Below are positions 1 through 10,610 of a stretch of 64,000 nt of DNA, one piece after another (position 1 is the first letter of the stretch; the number at the start of each line of letters is the position of its first letter). Source of the DNA: Diploscapter coronatus (Eukaryota > Nematoda > Chromadorea > Rhabditida > Rhabditidae); contig OZ038422.1 in the NCBI GenBank assembly GCA_964036155.1, forward strand, positions 82,049,201-82,113,200, in the 5' to 3' direction. Both the position numbers and the translations under genes were made by a program. The notes beneath the pieces are model-generated. The model searched no databases. It was not told the origin of the DNA and was given only the letters and a program-made list of their open reading frames with translations.

Positions 1-255
1 CAATGAACTTGGTGATACGAGGTGTGCATTTGCGTCGTTTATAACCTATAATTAAATAAATGGGTAGTTTTACTTCAGCATGCATCTTCAAGTTTTAGGA
101 ATTGATTTTTAGTCTGATAAAAATTGCGAAGCATCAATCTAGTAGTTCCATTCTCATTTCTTCAATGATCAATTTCAAACGCATTCAATCAATATTCTTT
201 TACTGTTTCCATTTTGAAATAATGCTATGCTGATTGTTTAGGTCTTCTAACAAAT
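1..255 (+). promoter_or_regulatory. 5' flank of F-box/kelch copy 1 (duplicated block A)
   Basis: This AT-rich flank is shared with the sequence upstream of copies 2 and 3: the motif TTGGTGATACGAGGTGTGCA at about 8-27 recurs at about 2563 and 13688. A TTTAG just before the start codon (about 238-241, followed by GTCTTCTAACAAAT) occurs at the same place in all three copies and is a likely trans-splice acceptor. The window edge cuts the block. Confidence 0.6.
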
Positions 256-1594
256 ATGTTAGCCAATTTACCAGTCGAAATTATATTGTTGATCTGCGAA
301 TATCCCGAATCCAAAGAGCTGAAACAATTGGCCTGGACTAACAATCGAATGATGCGAATAATCAAGAGATATCTGCCGATGGCGCTCGAGAGGAAAATTT
401 TATTCTATCGTAAGAAATCATGTTAAAACCCAAGTAATAGACTTTGAAACGATTCGTAATAATTTAGTTTATTATCGAAATAATAATGGTAGATATGAAG
501 GAAGAATATGCTTGTTTAATTCATTTACCTGCTCAGTCGAAGAGATTGCAAAATTCCACAACTGTTATTGGCAATATCAAGTAGCAACTACACAGAATAA
601 AGTAAATTCTTATGTTCGTTATTTTGAATAATCTCTTAGGTTTCAGATTTTTGCAATTGACGATTATGGAAAGACATTTGAAATATATGACTTGAATACT
701 GGAAAAATTTCAGGAGGTCTTATCAACAAATCCATGAATGATCGATTCAAAGAATTTTACAGGCCCAGATCCTCCTGAGTGGCGTAGATTTGCATCTGTC
801 GCTTACTTCAAAGACAAATTGTATTATTTGGGTGGACGGGATCCTAAAACAGAGAAAGACACTAATCGAGTTGATGTAAGAAGATCGAATGAAAGTCCAT
901 GAAATGATTTATTCAGGTTTTAATAGACGGAACATGGCAAACAGGACCTGCTTTTCCTCTTCCAATTAGGGGGGTTCAAATAATAACATGCGATGAAATT
1001 TTATACGGTCATATTATAGCATACTCATTATTGTAATTATGCATGTTCAGTTATTGATAAATTGAATGATAAGATATATCGATTATCAGACGATGAACGG
1101 GAATGGATTAAAGTAGGAGAGATTCTAATAATACCATATTATTTCGGAGCTGTATCACTAAATAGAAGAATTTACATAACTGGAGGATACTGGTCGTTAA
1201 TTTTGTATGATAAATAATGTATCATTATATATTTAGCATTAATGTATTCAACTCCTGTCTGTGTTTCGACCCTTCAGCTCCAGATGACAGTCGAATTTCT
1301 CGAATCGCTGATATGAATTATAAAAGATATGAACATTCGCTTATTGTTGCTAACGGGAAATTGTATGCAATCGGAGGGTGGGCTGAGATTTTGCATATCT
1401 GTATACGAAATATCTGTCGATTTAGATTTGGCAGATCTTGTGATAGACATTTTCACAGATCAATCGAGGAATACGATCCACAAACGAATGAATGGCGAGA
1501 AGTGGGAATATTGAAAATTTTGTCTGCAATTGGCGAAAGTGCTGGAAAGAAACGGACTAAATGTATTGACAAGGATAACTGCGTTCTCAGCTGA
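256..1594 (+). CDS. F-box/kelch-repeat protein with C-terminal CaaX box, copy 1
   Basis: Probable substrate receptor of an SCF ubiquitin ligase. Residues 1-50 read as an F-box (starts MLANLPVEIILLICEYPES). Later exons give kelch-type blades with GG doublets in YYLGG, IYITGG and LYAIGG, and the typical EEYDPQTNEWREVG strand. Exons: 256-409, 468-601, 647-716, 763-875, 917-1007, 1051-1192, 1237-1377, 1459-1594, giving 326 residues in a continuous frame. The seventh intron (1378-1458, 81 nt) has no stop and a length divisible by three, so retention would add 27 residues. The protein ends CVLS, a CaaX box of the kind used for farnesylation, with another cysteine six residues before it. Membrane anchoring is inferred. 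Copies 2 and 3 are close paralogues in the same orientation. AATAAA lies at 1801-1806. The F-box and kelch calls are firm; the substrate is unknown. Confidence 0.8.
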
Positions 1595-2647
1595 ATGCAT
1601 GTTCGAATAGCCGACGTTATGTACGCAACTATAGTACAGTGATAAGATTCTTTCCTCTGAAGAGAAAGTGACCTTTAACTCTATATCCCATTTCTACTTG
1701 TTATTTATTATATTCAAATTGTAGAAAATTTTGTATTAGGTATTAGTTGTAAATTGGAACGACTTTCACGTTTGGAGTATTTGCCAGTTGCCGACAATTA
1801 AATAAAGTTGATATGATTATCATTAATTTCATTTAAAATTATCCTTTCAATAAAAATCGTGAAGTAATAATTATTCAATGAGCATGATACAGACAACTCT
1901 AGAAGAAATCTAAAAGCGATGAGGGAAAATTGTAACTGAAAGGAATTATCGCAACATGGTTTAGGAGGCTGAATAAAGTTATGTTTTGTGTAGTTTATTA
2001 GCAAAACTACGTTGTTTCCAATAAAAAATTTCGCTAAAGGATTATAAAACTGAGGAGTCGAGATGATCTCAGGTACAAATCATTATGTGATCAGTCGCGT
2101 ATATTTCTTGATGCAATAGTCGTTTTGGAAGTTGAAAAAGTAGAGCTATAAATGGTAGCTTTGATATGCTCTAAATTAACTCCATAGATTTTATGAAATA
2201 TTCCTATCACTTGAAGAATGCATATCGTCGACCTTCTAGAATCCGAAAAATGATATCGTGAATCAGTTTCTTTTTCCGGTCATCAGACTTATGTATCTAG
2301 AAATTGTTGCTATAAACAGAGAGCGTAAGCACATTTTCGAAAATCACGATGGACTCATATTTGTATGTCAGGTGAAACATCCAATCAAGCTATTTCTGGT
2401 GGTTACATATATCTGCAACGACTATAAAACTTCTTAGTATGTATTCGACAGAGATATTTTGCTGAATTCACCCGAAATCGATGTTATTAATATTTTAAAT
2501 TATATTCTGTGCTAAACATCTGCTCGTAACCTAGATACATATGAATGCATTTTCAATTAACTTGGTGATACGAGGTGTGCATTTGTGTCGTTACCTTTAC
2601 TATATAATTTATAACCGATAAGAGCAAATACACGGATGGTTTTATTT

Positions 2648-3023
2648 TATCGATAAATCGACCTTTATATCGTGAAAATCACGACTGTTTTTATAATAGA
2701 AATCTTTTCTTCTTGCTCTGCGCCTTAAATCATAGGCAGATAGATTCTGTATATTTCCTCTTCTTCTCTAAAATAAAAAATAAAAATAAAAACATACCCC
2801 TCTCTGCCTATTCACTTTGGAAGGGCTGACTTTTCTGGTGATACAGTCGCCTCAATAGGCAGCCGCATATCAATTAAAATGTTTGTATACTTTGTATTTT
2901 TCCTTTTATTAATAAAGGATTTAATTACCCAAGTTTGAGAGGGAACTACCAATACACTACTGCGAATCATTGTCTGACAACCTCTACATCTATCTCCAGC
3001 CAGGTTTTTTTTTTTTTTTTTTT
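2648..3023. mobile_element. Copy-specific insertion carrying an SL1-like leader and a T19 run
   Basis: Comparison of the three duplicated 5' flanks shows about 375 extra bases only in block B. They lie between TTTTATT upstream and the shared TTTTAGCATATATCTTCAAG downstream. The insert contains an exact 20-base SL1 match at 2920-2939 and ends in 19 Ts (3005-3023). I recognise no terminal inverted repeats and no coding sequence. It could be a retroposed or transposed small-RNA-derived element. The class is unknown. Confidence 0.45.
2917..2939 (+). ncRNA. Spliced leader SL1-like sequence (possible SL RNA pseudogene)
   Basis: Bases 2920-2939 read TTTAATTACCCAAGTTTGAG. From established knowledge this is the last 20 of the 22 bases of the conserved nematode SL1 leader; upstream is GGA rather than GG. 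In a working SL RNA gene the leader is followed by a GT splice donor and later an Sm-binding site. Here the next bases are AGGGAAC and I see no Sm-like site before the T run at 3005. A dead SL RNA copy, or the leader of a reverse-transcribed trans-spliced message, fits better than an active gene. Confidence 0.6.
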
Positions 3024-3229
3024 ACATATTTTAGCATATATCTTCAAGTTTTAGGAATTGATTTTTAGTTTGATAAAATTACGAAGCATCAATTTAGTAG
3101 TTTCATTCTCCTTTCTTCAATGATCAATTTCAAGCTCATTAATTACAAACTTTCTCATTCAATCAATATTCTTTTACTGTTTCCATTTTGAAATAATACT
3201 ATGCTAGTTGTTTAGGTCTCTTAACAAAG

Positions 3230-4579
3230 ATGTTAGCCAATTTGCCAGCCGAAATTATATTGCTGATCTGCCAATATCCCGAATCCAAAGATCTGGGACA
3301 ATTGGCCTGGACTAATAAACAGATGATGCAAATAATCAAGGAACATCTGCCGATAGCGCTCGAGAGGAGAATGTTATTATATCGTAAGAAATTATGCTGA
3401 AAACTAAGTAAGAGGCTTTGAAACGATTCATAATAATTTAGTTTGCTATCGAAATAATAATAAACAATATGAAGGAAAAATGGGCTTGTTCAATTCATCT
3501 ACCTGCTCAGCCGAGGAGATTGCAAAATTCCACAACTGTTATTGGCCATTTCAAGCAACAACTACAAAGAATAAAGTAAGTTCTTATATTTGTTATTTTT
3601 AATAATTCTCCGATTTTAGATTTTTGGAATTGATGACCTAAATAAATCATTTGAAATCTTTGACTTGGATACTCGACAAATTTCAAGAGGTCTGTTCAAC
3701 AAATCTATAAATGATCGATTAAAAGAATTTTACAGGCCCAGATCCTCCTGAATGGCGTGGATTTGCATCTGTGGCATATTCCAAAGGAAAATTGTATCAT
3801 TTGGGTGGAGAAATTCCAAAATCAGAGGAATATACGACTCAAGTTGATGTAAGAAGATCGAATGAAAGCCCAAGAAATAATTTATTCAGGTTTTAATAGA
3901 TGGAAAATGGCAAACAGGACCTACATTTCCTCTTCCAATTAGATGTACTCAAACAATAACATGCGATGAGATTTTATACGGTCATATTATAACATATTCA
4001 TTATCGTAATTATGGATATTCAGTTATTGATGGTGATGAAAGTCGAAAGATATATCGATTATCAGACGATGAACGGAAATGGGTTGAGCTCGGAGAGATT
4101 CCAGAAAGACGAGATTCATTCGGAGTTGCATCGCTAAACGGAAGAATTTACATAACTGGAGGAGATGGGTCATTAACTTAACTTTATATGATAAATAATG
4201 TATTATTATATATTTAGTGATGATAATATGTTAAAATCTTGTCTGTGTTTCGACTCTTCAGCTCCAGTTAGTAATCGAGTTTCTCGAATTGCTAATATGA
4301 ATTATGGAAGATATCATCATTCGATCATTGTCGCTAACGGGAAGCTGTATGCAATCGGAGGGTGAGCTGAGATTTCGCATATCTTTATACGAAATATGCT
4401 AGCTTAGATATCAAAAATATCCATATAAAAGTTCTTGCAATTTAATCGAGGAATACGATCCACAAACGAATAAATGGCGAGAAGTTGGAATATTGAAAAA
4501 TCTGCCTGCGGCTAGCGAAAGTGCTGAAAAGAAAACACTCACTAATGGTACTAACAAGTGTAGTTGCCTTCTCAGTTAA
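3230..4579 (+). CDS. F-box/kelch-repeat protein with C-terminal CaaX box, copy 2
   Basis: Paralogue of the gene at 256-1594 with the same exon plan. Exons: 3230-3383, 3442-3575, 3620-3689, 3736-3848, 3890-3980, 4024-4168, 4218-4361, 4432-4579, giving 332 residues in one frame. The F-box begins MLANLPAEIILLICQYPES. Kelch blades follow, with GG doublets and IEEYDPQTNKWREVG. The last intron (4362-4431) must be spliced here because it starts in frame with TGA; its acceptor lies about 27 bases upstream of the position used in copy 1. The C-terminus is KCSCLLS, a CaaX box (CLLS) with a second cysteine two residues earlier that could be palmitoylated. The likely role is a membrane-tethered SCF receptor; this is inferred from domains only. 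Confidence 0.8.
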
Positions 4580-6730
4580 ACGCATATTCGAATAGCCGAA
4601 TCTATATATGCGACTACAGTACAGTGATAAGACTCTTCCCTCTGATAAAAAAGAGCCTCTAACTCGATATCCCAATTCTACTTGTTAATTGTGTTCAAAT
4701 TTGAGAAAACTTTGTATTAGGCATTAGTTGTAACTTTTAACGACTTTTATGTTTAGAGTATTTGCCAGTCGTCGACAAGAAAATTAAATTTGTTGCTATG
4801 ATTGTCATTAATTTCATCTTAGATTATTATTTTTAATAAAAATTGTGGAGTAATAATTGTTCAATGAGCATGATACAGACAACTCTCGAGACATCTAAGA
4901 GTGATGAGGGATAATTATAACCAAAATAAATATTATTTTTAACCTTTATCAAATGAAAACTTCTTACTCTCTTCTTCCTGAGCTTGTTGCATTTGAATGC
5001 GAGATGGCATTCGAAATTGAGCAGATTATTGTCCAACCAATTCAAATATTCGTTCGCTTGATTCATTTCAATCGTATCAATTGCGGGAGTCATACATTTA
5101 AAAAATAATAATTCTCTCGTTATTGTTAGATCCAAAAATTTTAAGTGAAAGAAATATCTATTCGGTGAGTTGGAAAATTTTCCAAAAAGATTTGTGTATT
5201 ATTCAGATGAAATATTATTTGCAAGGAAGAAAGAGGGTCTTATAATATTCGAATAGAGGGTTGTGTACAGCCCAGATGAAAAGTCGTGTACAATCTAGGT
5301 TGCCCCTTTTCTCAGTGAAAAAAATAGTAAAAATAATGAAAAGCTAAAAGTTCTACTTATTTTTCTAAAAAAGTGACATCGGATAGAGAGCGCAAACGGG
5401 TTCATAAGAACCGTATTCCGGAGTTATTTTTTATTCAAAATAACAAGAAAGGACTGTTCTTTCATGTTCAGCTTGAGGAAACGATGAGTGAGGTCTGCAA
5501 GGCTCAAACGAGCGATTTGAAAACTTTGCTGTACGTATTGATCGGCTCAAATCAGGTTTTGAGAGCATATTCTGGAAGCAAAAATGTTCCCTAGGCTCAT
5601 ATCTAATAGTGGGAAAAGAAAAAAAATAGCTTCGCAAATTTTCTAGAATTTTTTGAAGATTTTAGCGAAGTTGCCTTCCTTGACTTTGTCTGCACAGAGT
5701 GAGCGGGGCTTACACTCTACTAGAAAATGTGGCAAAGTAGGAGGACAGCTTGCGTGAACTTAAGCAGCACCTTTTTCGAATGAGCTCCGGTCTAAATTCA
5801 CACCACCTCTTCTCTCAATTTTTCTTTTTTCAAGTTCATACGACCTCTCCTTTTCTTCTTCCTTTTTTCAAGTTCGTGTGACCTCTTTCGACTACCTCGT
5901 GTGAACTTTTATAGAGCGTTTTCTTCTCATTTTTTAGAGGTTATGGGGACTTTTGCCGTAGGTCGTGTGAACCTCGCATGAACCTCGTGTAAAATGGTTC
6001 AAAGTTCACGCGAGGGGAACTTTAGTACGAGCCCAGGCTCTGAAATTTATAAGCAAGCATTTATTTATACAATGAGAATAATATGTCACATTTTGACGAG
6101 AAATTTACATTCATTTGACAGTAAATCATAAGTCACATTGAATTAGGCAGTTGTAAACTAGTAAACAAATGTACGTAAGTAATTTCTACGAGTTTATTAA
6201 AACCATGCATAAATTATGATGATTCGTTAAACTAGAGACTACCAATCAGAATTAATTTTCAATTCAAAAGTGTACTTTTACTACGCAAAATGCTACTCTT
6301 AACAAATTATACTACGCTTAGAACATTTACTTGTGGAAAAAACTTAGGAGATTCAAATGAACGAATGCGCCATCCTCTTGTTGTTACTTTTCATTGTCTT
6401 GACTTATAAATGTTCTAAGCATGATGAGGAAATAATGAAATTTATTTACATAATTTTATTATTCAACTATGAATTTTACCTCTCATTACTTTTGTTTAAT
6501 TTGTAAGAATTAATGACTAACCATCTTATTTAGTATGAGCTATATTTGAATATTTCATGACAGAAAACTAAATCTATATTGAAATCTAGTGTACAACTGT
6601 CTCGTGAAATAGCATAAATATAGCGAAGTTCGATTATCTTCGTGCAACTTCACGATACATTCGATAATGCTTTGGTTTGTTAGTGTTACTTGGAAAAAAA
6701 TTAGTAGCACTTTTAAAAGTCGATAAAGTT
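4580..6730. other. Intergenic region with duplicated flank and short repeats
   Basis: Bases 4650-5050 are the 3' flank of copy 2 and match 15370-15710 almost base for base; the match stops near 5055. A 73-codon open frame at 5373-5594 (plus) has no recognisable motif and may be chance. Bases 5740-6030 contain repeated variants of GTTCGTGTGACCTC and CTCGTGTGAAC in both orientations. Bases 6040-6730 are AT-rich and hold the 3' end of the methyltransferase transcript; nothing else is seen. Confidence 0.5.
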
Positions 6731-8803
6731 TCAGATTCCAAGCTGCTTCTCTTTTGAAGTCAAAGGAACATACCTCACGCCGTGGATGACTTTCTTGTGG
6801 ATTTGTCCATTGATTTTGTCGACTTGCATAAAAACCTGAAAACTTTTTATTTGTTCCTGCCTGCCAATAACTATGATATGAAGAAGAGACTAGTGGCAAG
6901 AGTTGATAGGGGTAGCTAGGCATCTAACACGTTAAGTAATTTAAATGATTTTTGGTGATCATTCCGATTCCTGTATCGACTTTTCAAGTTTAGATTTTGT
7001 TCATCACTACACAAAGCAACTTTTAATTGTCGAGAAAAATGAATAATACCTGATCTCCTTTGTCAGGACCGACAGGAATCATCATTCGTCCTCCTTCCGC
7101 GAGTTGCTCGATTAGCTGAAAATAGTTATCGTATTTTTTCTTTAGAAATGAATTATGCTTCTTCTTACAGCATCGGGAATTTTCTCTGCAGCAGCTCCTA
7201 CATGAATCGCGTTGTACTGTCGACCCGTTTTGTATCCCAGTCTGCCGTCGCCCTGAATAAGAGAAAATACTTTTATAATATTTATAACTTCTTCATGCTT
7301 CAAAAACTTTGATATAAGGGTAATAAGTAACATTATTCTTTAGATAATTACTCAAATCTAGCAGTTGGTTGAAATTTGCAGTAAGCAATATTTCATTGCT
7401 ATAAAATGTAAAAATTAAAAGTATGCCTCAACAAACACGAGTCGTCCACTATTGAGCATATCAGCGTGATGCTTCTTGGTGTTGTTGATGCCCAGTTCGA
7501 CCAGCTGAGTAATATGATCCACTCCGATCACTTTCCCAGTTCGTCCGACCATTTTAGCCATGCAGACTGTGAGATAGCCAGAACCTGAGCCAACATCCAG
7601 TGCATAGGCGCCTTCCACCAAATGGCCCTTTAAGTGTTCCAAAGCTGCCGCATGCTGAAATTCTGTGTTAATTTCTGAATTTAAAATATCAGAAACGTGA
7701 AATAAAAAACTACATTATTTTGAAATTGTTGGTTTCATAAATCTAACATAATAAAAAAACGTAATTCGAAACCATATAATATGTAGCTGCTATAAGTTTA
7801 ATCAATATTGGTACAGTAAATAACGATTAACTAATCTACACAAATATCGACTTACAAACTTTTTAACTTTGATGCTAATGGAATGATAGCTGCTGTTTAT
7901 TATCATTGATCTAGGTTTATTTTATTACCAACCATGTGAGGTGCAGATATTGTCGTATTGTATCCTATTCGTTTGGGCGAATCTTCGTACGGATTGGATG
8001 GAGCGAAATCGCCTCTATCAACAGCTAACATCGTTTGCTCCACTCTAGGATCCGTGAATCGAGAGTTTTCTGAAAAATAAAACAAAAATATTCGATTGGT
8101 TTTTAAAATAGTGACGATTATAAATTTGGACATATGAATAATGCTTTGCATTGTTAGGGTATTCTAAGTTTCTTTTCCTATTCAATTCGGTTGAAATTAA
8201 GCATATGTATGCTGTGTATATGATATATTCAATAAACGAAACTTAAGTCGAATATGATCGAAATAAATCACCCTGATGACGATCACAAAAATCATGCTTG
8301 TGTCCAAACTTTTTGCAACGCTGTATACATATTTTGAGATTCTAATACGATACATTCAAAACTTTTTCATCGTTAATTAATCATATGATATCGTAAGATT
8401 ATGTTTTTAAAACTCAAAGTTGAATCGTTACCATCAATGTTTTATCAAGTAAACTTACTACAGGGTACACCAAAAGCTTAGAAGCATTTTAGCGCGTTAC
8501 GTTTCTTATTAAAGAAAATATCATGAATAAAAGCTGTTAAAATCTTCGGATACATACGCTGCTTGAACCTAACTGATGAATTATATATTTTTAAAAAAAA
8601 ATTATTCTAAAATTTATGTAAAGAGCACTATAAGTTTTCAAAAATCTCAAAACTTTCTAAACTTTCGGTGCATCCTGTAGTAGACTAAGTTTACAATTAT
8701 TATCAAAATTTTAAAATGTCAAACTCTACTTACTTTTCAAATTAGCGACTAATCCTGCATTGGAGTTGGATGACGCTCTCCAAGAGTTATCTGGAAACCG
8801 CAT
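6731..8803 (-). CDS. pcm-1: Protein-L-isoaspartate(D-aspartate) O-methyltransferase
   Basis: Repairs age-damaged proteins by S-adenosylmethionine-dependent methylation of isoaspartyl residues; a soluble cytosolic enzyme. Exons on the minus strand: 8803-8734, 8069-7933, 7654-7427, 7252-7169, 7115-7050, 6835-6731, a continuous frame of 229 residues, the normal family length. Family signatures seen include [21 protein letters not shown], the SAM-binding [16 protein letters not shown], and YNAIHVGAA; the end is [10 protein letters not shown] as in animal enzymes. The third intron appears to start with GC (GAG|GCATAC), since no GT fits the frame. The first intron is long for the region (664 nt). 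The chosen ATG is the nearest in-frame one upstream of the conserved SWRASS. A Tc1-like transposon begins about 30 bases upstream, so the native promoter may be displaced. Confidence 0.92.
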
Positions 8804-8831
8804 GACATATTTTAAGTTTTATTTTTATTTG

Positions 8832-9170
8832 AAAACCGCGTGGGATGAGGAAAACATAAAACATACAGTAATCTAGGTCGTAACTCAGGCTAAAATTACA
8901 TTATTTGGCAGCCTGGACAATTCGTAGTCTTCCATATACTAGCTTCAGGCTCATAAACAATATATAGTCTGTCACATAAATATAGATGGATTTTGAAAAA
9001 AAAACAACAACAATTTAACGATTTAAAAAGTGGTAAATCATCAGAAATTGATTTATAATAATTGCAAATGCGTCTGTTACGCTGGAGAACTTGGGTAATG
9101 TGCTTGAACATGGTATCATAGAGATAAATGAGGTAGGGAATATCGACGGTCTTTCAAACCGTGATGATGA
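8832..9170 (+). repeat. Left long inverted repeat of the Tc1-like element
   Basis: Reads CGCGTGGGATGAGGAAAACA near its outer end and is the reverse complement, with scattered mismatches, of about 10012-10349. It loses similarity to the right copy near 9170. Confidence 0.8.
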
Positions 9171-9374
9171 ACGAGCGTCCGCCACGTGATGAACAAAAAC
9201 CATGGCTACTACATCAAGAAGAAGCTGTTTACTGCTTATGAGCGTCGAATCAGCCGTTATTTCTCCAATTCGACCGTCTCTTTGCGCACAGCCACCACCG
9301 ATCTTCACCCGACATGTCGTTCATGACGACCCAGCGCATTATCAAGAAGAACCCCGAACCTCCGACACCAATAA

Positions 9375-10115
9375 ATGAGGACTGCTTCAGCTCTCACGAA
9401 CGCTCACAAGCGAACTCGACTCAAACTTCCCCAGAAAAACCTTCAGAGAGACTGGAAGAATGAGTTTTCATCTCGTAAAAATACCAAAATTTTACCCCTC
9501 ACCAAATGCCTTTTTAAATGGCATATTTTAATTCCAAATGATGTCTACGAAGGAGAAAGATTTCAATTCGGACAGACCGGATGGATGGGCGTACTATTGG
9601 TGGGATATCAGAAAGAAGGAACGCATCTTCTCGAAGCGCAACTTTGGCGGAGACTTGTTGATAATTTGGGGAGGCTTTTTTGCCCTCGGCATCCTCGATC
9701 TCGCATTTCCCACGACTCGAATGAACTCGATGGAATATCAGACCATCCTCTCGACTAATCTCACTCCTTTTTCCGTAAGTACCACTCTAAGAAGCTCTCC
9801 CTGATCCAAGATAACGTCTTGTGTCATGTCTCTCGTTCGACTCTCAACTTTCTCGCTGCCAAAAAATCGATGTCATTGACTAGTCCGCTCTTTCTTGTGG
9901 TCTCAATATCATGGAAAATGTCTGTAGCTACATTTCTCGTAGAGTTTATGCCAACAGAAAGCAGTACAGAACCGTGGATAAGCTCAAAAGGGCCATCATC
10001 GCGGTCTGTAAGACCGTCGACATCCTCTACCTCATTTCTCTCTATGACATCATACCCAAGTGCATTACCCAAGTTCTCCAGCGTAACAGACGCATTTGCA
10101 ATTATTATAAATCGA
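9375..10115 (+). pseudogene. Tc1-family transposase, decayed
   Basis: Three frame-shifted pieces match the order of a Tc1 transposase: ALTNAHKRTRLK...LQRDWKN (from 9375), then RPDGWAYYWWDIRKKERIFSK with NFGG and IIWGG (about 9560-9700), then SLIQDN (about 9795) and SRSTLNFLAAKK, and finally ISRRVYANRKQYRTVDKLKRA to about 10115. The first catalytic aspartate region (normally DEK before FN.D.PDGW) reads STKEKDFN, so the catalytic residue is lost. There is an extra stretch of about 60 bases at 9475-9540 and frame changes near 9780 and 9900. It cannot be active. Confidence 0.82.
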
Positions 10116-10349
10116 TTTGTGATGATTTACCACTTTTTAAATCCCTAAATTGTTGCTTTTTCAAAATTCGTCTATATTTATGTGACAGACTATATACTGT
10201 GTTTATGAGTCTGAAGCTAGTATCTGGAAGACTACGAATTATCCAGGATAGAGCTACGAATTGTCCAGGCTGCCAAATAACGTAATTTTAGCCTGAGTCA
10301 TGATCTAGATTACTGTATATTGTGTTTTCCTCATCCCACGCGATTTTCA
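10012..10349 (-). repeat. Right long inverted repeat of the Tc1-like element
   Basis: Reverse complement of the left repeat. It includes the transposase C-terminal end and the terminal ATTACTGTATATTGTG and TCATCCCACGCG segments. Confidence 0.8.
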
Positions 10350-10610
10350 GGTTGCTCTTTTCTATAATTTTTCTTCATTTCTAAATAAATAGCAATTGGA
10401 ATCGTGATCATTTCCAGCAATTTGAGCCCTTTTTCGTGAAAATTCGTCAAAAAATAAAAACTGTTTTTCTATGATTTCGTCAAATTCTTGTGATATTTTC
10501 CAATTTTATCGTTAATTTACCGAAATTTTGATTAAAAATGAAAAATCACTTGATTAGGCAATTATTTGGGATAAATAAGGCTTAATTGGATTAAATTAAT
10601 TAATCTTTTA

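Larger units (their letters stand above)
1595..3229. other. Spacer between F-box/kelch copies 1 and 2
   Basis: The first 400 bases are the 3' flank of copy 1, including a block (about 1877-1920) shared with the flanks of copies 2 and 3 and, inverted, with 13245-13510. From about 2478 the 5' flank of copy 2 begins. It is interrupted by an insertion (about 2648-3023) that is absent from the other two flanks. No gene was found between 2040 and 2470. Confidence 0.6.
8832..10349 (+). mobile_element. Degenerate Tc1-like DNA transposon with long inverted repeats
   Basis: A pair of inverted repeats of about 330 bp (about 8832-9170 and 10012-10349) flanks transposase remnants. Inside each repeat is TACAGTAATCTAG, the CAGT-type terminus of Tc1 elements next to TA. 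The similarity continues about 30 bases outward of that CAGT on both sides, so the exact ends are uncertain. The right repeat overlaps the transposase C-terminal coding sequence, so the left repeat carries an inverted copy of it. The element sits between the divergently placed methyltransferase start (8803) and the 3' end of the Hsp70-like gene (10611). Confidence 0.8.

Noticed and set aside
4833..5135. Minus-strand open frame also present at 15505-15708
   Set aside because: The shared frame is explained by near-identical duplicated DNA, so its survival is not evidence of coding.
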